Shown in pieces: positions 53,921 through 61,200 of a stretch of 64,000 nt of DNA (the stretch's first letter is position 1; each line of letters begins with the position of its first letter). The stretch is from Runella sp. SP2 (lineage in GTDB: Bacteria; Bacteroidota; Bacteroidia; Cytophagales; Spirosomataceae), in the NCBI RefSeq assembly GCF_003711225.1, contig NZ_CP031030.1:6003501-6067500 (forward strand), read 5' to 3'. The notes under the pieces were generated by a model. The model did not search any database and was not told the DNA's origin. It saw nothing but the letters and a program-made list of their open reading frames with translations. The position numbers and the translations under genes were made by a program.

Positions 53921-55084
53921 CTATTTTGAAATGCGCTGATTCCAATATACCAAGACGTTGAGCGTAGAACGACCCGACGCAATGAGGTCTAAATCGCCGT
54001 CATTGTCGAGGTCGGCGGCTTGTAGGTCTTCGCAGGCCATCATGACACTTTCGTCCAACGTAAACTCTTCCCAATCTTCGCCATTGGCATCTTTGGGAAC
54101 AAACAACCGCACGCCCAATTTTTTATCGGCGTTCGGATTGCGCCACCCTACCGCGATTTGTGAAGAACCCGTTCCCAAAAAATCTTCACAAACCAGAGCG
54201 TGGCCTTGATTGAGGCGGGTGGTCAGTACCTTTTTGGTGTTGGTGTGAGTATCTAGAACAACGAGCTGATTGCCATGCCAAGGACTAACGGCAGCCACAA
54301 AAGGCTTTTTGTTGGGCAAATATCCGCGACGCACTTCACCCACACCCGTTCCTGCACCTACCCATTGCTGCGTGGGCATCCACTGTGCTTTTTGATAACT
54401 TACAACCTTGCCACCTTCTTTGCTACCAATCAGAAGGCGGGTCAGGTCTTTGTCTTCCCAAATTTCAAAATTGTGTGTGATGTGCAGCGTTGAATCAATC
54501 AGGTGATAAGGCCAAGCTTGTTTGGGGTTTTTAGGAACATCGTACCCCAATAGTTTTACGCCTACTCCCTCGCCATTGGAATTTCCTAGTCCGTGAAGCG
54601 GCGCAACGATGAGTTGGTATTTATTTTTATCAACTTTTGCCCAACGCATTCGGTGGGTTGTGATTTCGTGGTGAAGGCGTACGGGTTCCCAAAGTTGAGT
54701 AGGGTCTTTGGGGCGAATCAAATAAAAAACTGCTCCCGATTGTGTGATGTCTTTGGTTTCGGCGGGGTTCCACATTGCCCCTACGGCTACCTCTACGCGA
54801 CCGTCGCCGTCGATGTCGCGGGCGGCGATACAGACGTTGTCTTTAGTAGTAAGATTTGCTGCCATGACAAAGCGTTTCCAATCGCCATTTCTATACCAAA
54901 CAATCTCTTTTTGGTCGGCGAGTAAAATATCTTTTCGTTGGTCGCCATCTACGTCGCCAATGGCTAGTCCATACCCAATACTAATTTGATTATCAATGAC
55001 TTGAATTTTAAAGTTGGGGGTAGGGGATTGGGCAAAAAGTGAGGCCGTGGATAGTTGGATAAGGATAAAAAGTAGCTTTTTCAT
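53921..55084 (-). CDS. Exported VCBS/FG-GAP repeat protein
   Basis: 387 residues from ATG 55084 (MKKLLFILIQLSTASLFAQ, signal peptide); an ATG two codons upstream is equally possible. Calcium-loop-like repeats D-x-D-x-D-G typical of VCBS/FG-GAP propellers are visible: IGDVDGDQRKDILLAD (about 43-58), ARDIDGDGRVEVAVGA (about 90-105), CEDFLGTGSSQIAVGW (about 295) and AADLDNDGDLDLIASGR (about 358-374). Four or more blades likely form a beta-propeller. Extracytoplasmic; the partner is unknown. Confidence 0.85.
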   Translation of the reverse strand: MKKLLFILIQLSTASLFAQSPTPNFKIQVIDNQISIGYGLAIGDVDGDQRKDILLADQKEIVWYRNGDWKRFVMAANLTTKDNVCIAARDIDGDGRVEVAVGAMWNPAETKDITQSGAVFYLIRPKDPTQLWEPVRLHHEITTHRMRWAKVDKNKYQLIVAPLHGLGNSNGEGVGVKLLGYDVPKNPKQAWPYHLIDSTLHITHNFEIWEDKDLTRLLIGSKEGGKVVSYQKAQWMPTQQWVGAGTGVGEVRRGYLPNKKPFVAAVSPWHGNQLVVLDTHTNTKKVLTTRLNQGHALVCEDFLGTGSSQIAVGWRNPNADKKLGVRLFVPKDANGEDWEEFTLDESVMMACEDLQAADLDNDGDLDLIASGRSTLNVLVYWNQRISK

Positions 55085-55189
55085 TGGCATAGAAATTAGA
55101 AAGTGTGACGATGAGAAACGCGCGGGCGTCTAATGATTTAAAAAGCAATTAAAAAGCACAATCTTTTCTTAAATTGTGAAAAATTGCAA

Positions 55190-55197
55190 TACATTTG
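55190..55197 (+). promoter_or_regulatory. Promoter -7 box TACATTTG
   Basis: Fits TAnnTTTG, 43 nt before the ATG of the lysine-rich protein at 55241. A TTG is present at 55174-55176, with a spacer shorter (13 nt) than usual. Confidence 0.45.
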
Positions 55198-55240
55198 ACC
55201 AAACCAATAAAACCACTATTTAAACTCAATCTTACACAAA

Positions 55241-55810
55241 ATGAAAAAGTTACTCGCCCTGTTAATTACCCTTTTGTGCTTTGGCGTAACGCTAGATAGC
55301 GTGGCACAAACCGAAACAAAACCGAAAAAGGAAAAGAAAGAAAAAGCGAAAGATAAAGCTGAGGATAAGAAAGACAAAAAGGAGGACAAAAAGGATAAGA
55401 AAGAAGATAAAAAAGACAAGAAGGAAGACAAGAAAGATAAAAAAGAGGACAAGAAAGATGCCAAAACTGACAAGGGCAAAAAAGACAAGTTAGAAGACAA
55501 GGCTGATAAGAAAGAAGATAAGAAGGATAAGAAAGAAGACAAAAAAGACAAGAAGGAGGACAAGGCTGATAAGAAAGAAGACAAAGCCGACAAGGCCGAT
55601 AAAAAGAGCCAAGCTAAAGTAAAGCCCGCGGCTAAAACCGATGATGGCAAAGAAGCTGACGGAAACACGCGCAAAAAAGTAGCAGGTGCTGATAAAACAG
55701 TAGGAAAAGACGACAAAGGCCGCACGATTTACCAAGGTCCTCGCGGTGGTCAATACTACATCAATTCAAACGGTAATAAAACGTATTTGAAGGCCGACGA
55801 TAAATTGTAA
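55241..55810 (+). CDS. Exported lysine-rich repeat protein with PBCV-type basic adaptor motif
   Basis: 189 residues. Signal peptide (MKKLLALLITLLCFG, then DSVAQ; cleavage near residue 23). About residues 27-130 are made of KKDKKEDK/KADKKEDK units, almost only Lys, Asp, Glu and Ala. The C-terminal segment (about 150-189) has GRTIYQGPRGGQYYINSNG and ends with NKTYLKADDKL, which resembles the PBCV-specific basic adaptor domain (GPRGGxY...GNKxYL) found at the ends of various viral and bacterial proteins. The repeat may be a charged spacer or polyanion binder, with the adaptor fixing it to a partner; this is inference. Terminator and promoter are both clear, so it is its own transcript. Confidence 0.8.
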   Translation: MKKLLALLITLLCFGVTLDSVAQTETKPKKEKKEKAKDKAEDKKDKKEDKKDKKEDKKDKKEDKKDKKEDKKDAKTDKGKKDKLEDKADKKEDKKDKKEDKKDKKEDKADKKEDKADKADKKSQAKVKPAAKTDDGKEADGNTRKKVAGADKTVGKDDKGRTIYQGPRGGQYYINSNGNKTYLKADDKL

Positions 55811-55830
55811 TCGTTGGAACGAAGAAGACT

Positions 55831-55864
55831 AAAAAAGGCGACCTGTTCACGGGTCGCCTTTTTT
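55831..55864. terminator. Strong bidirectional rho-independent terminator
   Basis: A6GGCGACC (55831-55843) pairs perfectly with GGTCGCCT6 (55852-55864); the T-run follows on the plus strand and the A-run gives a T-run on the minus strand. It lies between the lysine-rich gene and the convergent SOD gene. Confidence 0.92.
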
Positions 55865-55887
55865 ATGAGCTAAAATTAGTTGGGAGC

Positions 55888-56565
55888 TTACTTCGACGCT
55901 GCTGCGTAAAGCTCAGCTACTTTGTCCCAGTTAACAACGTTCCAAAACGCATCGAGGTAGTCAGGGCGTTTGTTTTGATATTTCAAGTAGTAAGCGTGTT
56001 CCCACACGTCAATCCCTAGAATAGGTGCGCCTTGTACGTCGGCTACGGGCATGAGTGGATTGTCTTGGTTTGGCGTAGAAGTGATGACAAGTTTTTTGTC
56101 TTTTACAATCAACCAAGCCCAACCAGAGCCAAAACGACCCGCGCCAGCAGCTTTGAATTTGTTTTTAAATTCGTCGAATGAACCAAATTCTTTGGTAATC
56201 GCTGCGGCTAATTCTCCCGAAGGCATGCCTCCTTTGCCAGGTGCCATGATGTTCCAGAAGAACGTATGGTTCCAGTGACCGCCGCCATTGTTACGAATGG
56301 CAGGAGTTGTTTCTTTCGTAATTCCTTTTACCAAAGCATCAATGCTCAATTTTTCTTCGGGCTTTCCTGCCACTGCCGTATTGAGGTTGGTGATGTATGC
56401 TTTGTGGTGACGGCCATAGTGAATTTCCATCGTTGCTTTGTCGATGCTAGGCTCAAGCGCTTCTGGAGCATACGGAAGTGGAGCTTGCGTGAATTGGGCG
56501 ATTGCCTGCAACGACCCTGCTGTAAGAACCACTACAAGTGCGTTTCTAAGAAAATTAGTTGTCAT
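55888..56565 (-). CDS. Exported Fe/Mn superoxide dismutase
   Basis: 225 residues. A signal peptide ([20 protein letters not shown], then AIAQ) precedes a normal-length SOD. Metal ligands: His in [13 protein letters not shown] (about 52), His in [10 protein letters not shown] (about 105), Asp and His in [19 protein letters not shown] (about 189/193). [17 protein letters not shown] N-terminus is present as [15 protein letters not shown]. Fe versus Mn cannot be told by eye. The signal suggests detoxification of superoxide outside the cytoplasm. Confidence 0.95.
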   Translation of the reverse strand: MTTNFLRNALVVVLTAGSLQAIAQFTQAPLPYAPEALEPSIDKATMEIHYGRHHKAYITNLNTAVAGKPEEKLSIDALVKGITKETTPAIRNNGGGHWNHTFFWNIMAPGKGGMPSGELAAAITKEFGSFDEFKNKFKAAGAGRFGSGWAWLIVKDKKLVITSTPNQDNPLMPVADVQGAPILGIDVWEHAYYLKYQNKRPDYLDAFWNVVNWDKVAELYAAASK

Positions 56566-56663
56566 TGTGGTATAAAAGAATGGTTGAAACGTGAATGAGG
56601 TGCAATATTACGCAGAATAGAACGCAAGAAAAGCGAACAAAGTTGTTTTTAATCAAAAATAAA

Positions 56664-56691
56664 AGACCTTCTGCCCGAAGTCAGAAGGTCT
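56664..56691 (-). terminator. Terminator of the glutamine-synthetase-family gene
   Basis: AGACCTTCTG (56664-56673) pairs perfectly with CAGAAGGTCT (56682-56691). On the minus strand it is followed by TTTATTTTTGATT. It is about 120 nt after the gene's stop at 56815; the rest of 56566-56814 shows nothing else. Confidence 0.65.
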
Positions 56692-56814
56692 CTTATAAGT
56701 ATAAATGTCTGGAAGGGTTTAGGAATAACTCCTACAAAGGTACAGGATTATTTTAATAAATGAACTATTTCAAGAAAAAATTTGAAAATAGTATCTTTTT
56801 GCCTCACTTTACCC

Positions 56815-58188
56815 CTAGATTTGTTCAAAATAGCGTTTACGTTCCCAATCAGTCACCGATGAATTAAAAGCAGCTTGCTCGGTGCGATAAAAATGGGTGT
56901 AATGTTCTACAACGCTCTCCCCAAATGTTTCTTTTGCAAAAGGGCTATGGCTAAAAATGTCGATTGCTTCGGCCAATGTGTAAGGAACGCGTGGCAAATG
57001 TGCTGCCGCATAAATGTCGCCATCAAAAAGAGCTGGTGGTTCAATCTTGTTTTTGACTCCTTCCATTCCTGACGCCAAAAGAGCCGCAAATGCTAAGTAA
57101 GGGTTACAGTCAGCCCCTGGAATGCGACATTCGATGCGCAAGCTTTTTCCTTGGCCTACTACCCGATAGCCCGCCGTGCGGTTGTCATAACTCCAGGCTA
57201 AGCGCGTGGGTGCCCAAGAACCGTCCACGTAGCGTTTGTAGGAGTTGATGGTAGGAGCATAAAATACCATTACATCAGGCGTGTATTTGATACAGCCTCC
57301 CAAAAACCAGCGAAATACATCGGATCCTTTTACGGGGCCAAGTTGGGTATCGCCGTCAAACGCATTTTGGTCTTCTTGCCATAAACTAATATGAATGTGA
57401 CAGCTTGAGCCTGCGCGGTCGGCGGCAAATTTAGCCATGAAAGTCACGCTCCAGCCCATGGCTTCGGCAATTTCTTTGAGGCATTGTTTATAGACAACGT
57501 GGCGGTCGCCCATGTCCAAAATATCCGAATAACGGACGTTGAGTTCGTGCTGACCCAATCCCCATTCTCCTTTAGAGGTTTCAACGGGTACACCCGACTG
57601 TTTCAAATAACGTCGTGCGGCGGCATTGAAAGCTTCGGTGCGCGTGCCTTGTAAAATATGATAATCTTCGATGTACCAGCCTACGGGTTTGAGGTTGTGG
57701 TAAGCTTGGTTATGGGCGTCGCGGAAGGTGTTCTCGAACAAATAGTATTCTAATTCGGACGCAGCAAAAACGGTATAATCACTGGCTTTTTCGAGTTGGG
57801 CTCTAAGGATAGAACGAGGTGCAATATCGACGTATTCGTGCGTTTTCTCATTTTTGACGTCACAAATAACCATTGCCGTGCGGTCGAGCCAAGCAGCAAT
57901 CCGAAGCGTTGATAAATCGGGTACTAAATGGAAATCGCCGTAACCCAATTCCCAGTTGGCAAAAGAATACCCTGGAACGGGCTCCATGGCCATATCGGTC
58001 GTGAGGAGATAGTTGCACCCGTGGGTTCCGCTTTCAAAAACGTCGTTGACGAAATATTCGGCATCAAACCGCTTCCCGACGAGGCGTCCGTAGTGGTCGG
58101 TAAAGGCAACAATGATGGTTTCAATGGTTTGTTGTTGGACAGCATCTCGTAGCTGTTCGATGGATAAAAGGCCCTGAGGTTTAGACAT
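56815..58188 (-). CDS. Glutamine synthetase family enzyme (gamma-glutamylpolyamine-synthetase-like)
   Basis: 457 residues. N-terminal beta-grasp (VAFTDHYGRLVGKRFDAEYF, about 27-45) and catalytic domain. Active-site blocks: ASELEYYLFEN (about 143), WGLGQHELNVRYSD (about 209), GSSCHIHISLW (about 264, metal/ATP His), NSYKRYVDGSWAPTRLAWSY (about 318) and ECRIPGADCNPYLAFAALLA (about 358). The N-terminus and the DNRTAGYRVVG block look more like the PuuA/GlnT branch than the housekeeping GlnA. No polyamine-catabolism gene is next to it. It glutamylates an amine or makes glutamine; which is open. Confidence 0.88.
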   Translation of the reverse strand: MSKPQGLLSIEQLRDAVQQQTIETIIVAFTDHYGRLVGKRFDAEYFVNDVFESGTHGCNYLLTTDMAMEPVPGYSFANWELGYGDFHLVPDLSTLRIAAWLDRTAMVICDVKNEKTHEYVDIAPRSILRAQLEKASDYTVFAASELEYYLFENTFRDAHNQAYHNLKPVGWYIEDYHILQGTRTEAFNAAARRYLKQSGVPVETSKGEWGLGQHELNVRYSDILDMGDRHVVYKQCLKEIAEAMGWSVTFMAKFAADRAGSSCHIHISLWQEDQNAFDGDTQLGPVKGSDVFRWFLGGCIKYTPDVMVFYAPTINSYKRYVDGSWAPTRLAWSYDNRTAGYRVVGQGKSLRIECRIPGADCNPYLAFAALLASGMEGVKNKIEPPALFDGDIYAAAHLPRVPYTLAEAIDIFSHSPFAKETFGESVVEHYTHFYRTEQAAFNSSVTDWERKRYFEQI

Positions 58189-58230
58189 GGTGTTATTTTT
58201 TGCCCCAAGTTAGGCAAAAACCTCAAAAGG

Positions 58231-61200
58231 TTATTTCCCTTTTTTCTTCATTTTCATTTGAAGAGGCAAACAATTTTGTTTGTCGCAACTACAATCATTG
58301 TGCGTAGTTTGGATGGTGACGTCGTAGAAAAGCCCGCAACGATTAAAAATTCTAACGGTATAGTATTGGTTAACATTGGATAGCCCGCCTATAATTCCGT
58401 CAGTAGGAAGCGGTTGCGCTGTTTCGTATGTCGCTCCTCCTCGGTAGGATGTTCCTAGCGAATAATCGAACCGCTCGCCGTCTTTTAGGTTTTCAATTAT
58501 AATCTGCCCATCGCTCAGAACCGTATCGCCAATGCAAGTAGCGGGGCGTGTAGTCAAGGTAAAAGTAGGCTGCCCGATTTTCACCCCCACGGCTTTGGTA
58601 CGAGCGCTACTCACGCAACCTGCTACCACGAGCGAGCGCCCTTCGGCATAAAATTCGCCAAAGAAGTTAGGCTGGTAGGTAAGCGAATTGGCTTTAAGTA
58701 AGTTGCCATCTTTGTCGTACCAATCGACGGTTATGTCTGTCCCGACGGCGCCCACTAAAATGGGGAAAGGTTCGCCTTCGCAAATCGTAAAGCTGGATGG
58801 CACTACCGAAACGGTTGCAGGATTACAGTTACAATCTACGCTTGTGATAGTGACGGTCGTATCGGTGAAGCAATTAGGTTCTCCAAAAATACGGATGGTG
58901 TAGCTCTGGGACGAAACTGGATTAGGAATATCACGAACCAAAATACTATCCCTTGGAATATCAAGAGCGGTGTCAAAGGTTCTACTACCTGTGTAAGAGG
59001 TTCCTACGGAGAAATCATATTTGGTCGCATTTTTGAGACGAGCCAAAGAAATCTTACCATTGTTCTGAGCCGCCGAATTGTTACAAGTCGAGCGGCTGGT
59101 TGCCACCTGAAACGATGGCAGTTCGTTGATAAAGGCATACGACGGTGCGCGGGAAGTTGACTTACAGTTGGTGAGCGTATCGCGGGCTTCGGCGTAGTAA
59201 ATGCCAGCTTGGGTAGGTTTGAACAGAATCGAACCTCTCAATAGGAGATTTCCACCCGTTGGGGCATCATACCAATCGACAGTCACGCCCGAATCGACAA
59301 ACCCTGTGACGGTTCTGAGGGTATCACCTTCGCAGACGGCTTGGCTTTCAGGGACAACGAAAACGGGTTTAGGACATTCACAAATGCGTGGTTCAAAAGC
59401 GACAGTGGAGTCGGTATAGCAACCCGTACTATCAAAGAGTCTTACGGTATAAAACTCAGTAGAAGCTGGATTTGGCAAATTGCTGAGGAACACACCGTTG
59501 GCAGGGATGTCGGTGGCGTTGTCGTAGGTTTTGTTACCTGTATATGTTTTGGCTTTAGAAAAATCGTAACGTTTCGCACGTTTTACATCGACGATGGTGA
59601 TTTTGGCGTCGGGTCTTACGGTAGTTCCGTCGCAGCTACCTCGGGTGACGACGAGGTCGAACGATGGCAATTCATTGATAAAGGCATACGACGGTGCGCG
59701 CGAGGTTGACTTACAGTTGGTGAGCGTATCGCGGGCTTCGGCGTAGTAAATACCAGCTTGGGTAGGTTTGAACAGAATCGAACCTCTCAATAGGAGATTT
59801 CCACCCGTTGGGGCATCATACCAATCGACAGTCACGCCCGAATCGACAAACCCTGTGACGGTTCTGAGGGTATCACCTTCGCAGACGGCTTGGCTTTCAG
59901 GGACAACGAAAACGGGTTTAGGACATTCACAAATGCGTGGTTCAAAAGCGACAGTGGAGTCGGTATAGCAACCCGTACTATCAAAGAGTCTTACGGTATA
60001 AAACTCGGTGGTGGCAGGGTTGGCTAAATTGCTGAGGAACACACCGTCGGCAGGGATGTCGGTAGCGTTGTCGTAGGTTTTGTTACCTGTGTATGTTTTA
60101 GCTTTAGAAAAATCGTAACGTTTCGCACGTTTTACATCGACGATGGTGATTTTGGCGTCGGGTCTTACGGTAGTTCCGTCACAGCTACCTCTGGTGACGA
60201 CGAGGTCGAACGACGGCAATTCATTGATAAAGGCATACGATGGTGCGCGCGAGGTTGACTTACAGTTGGTGAGCGTATCGCGAGCTTCGGCGTAGTAAAT
60301 ACCAGCTTGGGTAGGTTTGAACAGAATCGAACCTCTCAATAGGAGATTTCCACCCGTTGGCGCATCGTACCAATCGACAGTCACGCCCGAATCGACAAAC
60401 CCTGTGACGGTTCTGAGGGTGTCACCTTCGCAGACGGCTTGGCTTTCAGGGACCACGAACACGGGTTTAGGACATTCACAAATGCGTGGTTCAAAAGCGA
60501 CGGTCGAGTCGGTGTAGCAACCCGTGCTATCAAAGAGTCTTACGGTATAAAACTCGGTGGTGGCAGGGTTGGCTAAATTGCTGAGGAACACGCCGTCGGC
60601 AGGGATGTCGGTAGCGTTGTCGTAGGTTTTGTTACCTGTGTATGTTTTGGCTTTAGAAAAATCGTAACGTTTCGCGCGTTTCACATCGACGATGGTGATT
60701 TTGGCGTCGGGTCTTACGGTAGTTCCGTCGCAGCTACCTCGGGTAACGACGAGGTCGAACGACGGTGGATTACAACCACAATCGGTGCGAGAAATGGTTA
60801 CAGTTTTGTCTGTAAAGCAATTCGGTTCACCAAAAATACGAATTGTAAAGGTTTGGGAAGTGGCAGGATTGGCAATATTCTGAACAAGAACACTGTCGGT
60901 GGGGATGTCGAAGGCATCATCGTACGTACGTTTTCCAACGTAAACAGATCCTACTGAAAAATCGAAACGACTGCCATTTTTGAGATTTTTGAGTACAATT
61001 TTGGCATCATTTTGGGCAACAAAGTCTTTACAAGACGCTTTCTGAGCATCAAGGTCAAAAGATGGTAATTCATTCACAAAAGCATACGACGGGGAGCGCA
61101 CCAAACCTTTGCAGTTGGTGAGTGTATCGCGGGCTTCCGCATAATAAATACCCGACTGCGTAGGCTTGAAGAAAATCGAACCACGCAAGAGAAGGTTTCC

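Noticed and set aside
55216-55753. Ser/Leu/Phe-rich minus-strand ORFs opposite the lysine-rich gene
   Set aside because: Their composition (SFLSFLSS runs) is the mirror of AAG/GAY codons; the plus frame has a signal peptide, a C-terminal motif, a promoter and a terminator.
59201-60517. Repeated plus-strand ORFs of 66-72 codons (MNRIEPLNRRF type) that looked like a small multi-copy gene
   Set aside because: They are antisense shadows of the 549-bp repeat units of the giant minus-strand protein.
59116-60762. CRISPR-like regular repetition
   Set aside because: The period is 549 bp, without short repeats and unique spacers; it is an in-frame coding tandem repeat.
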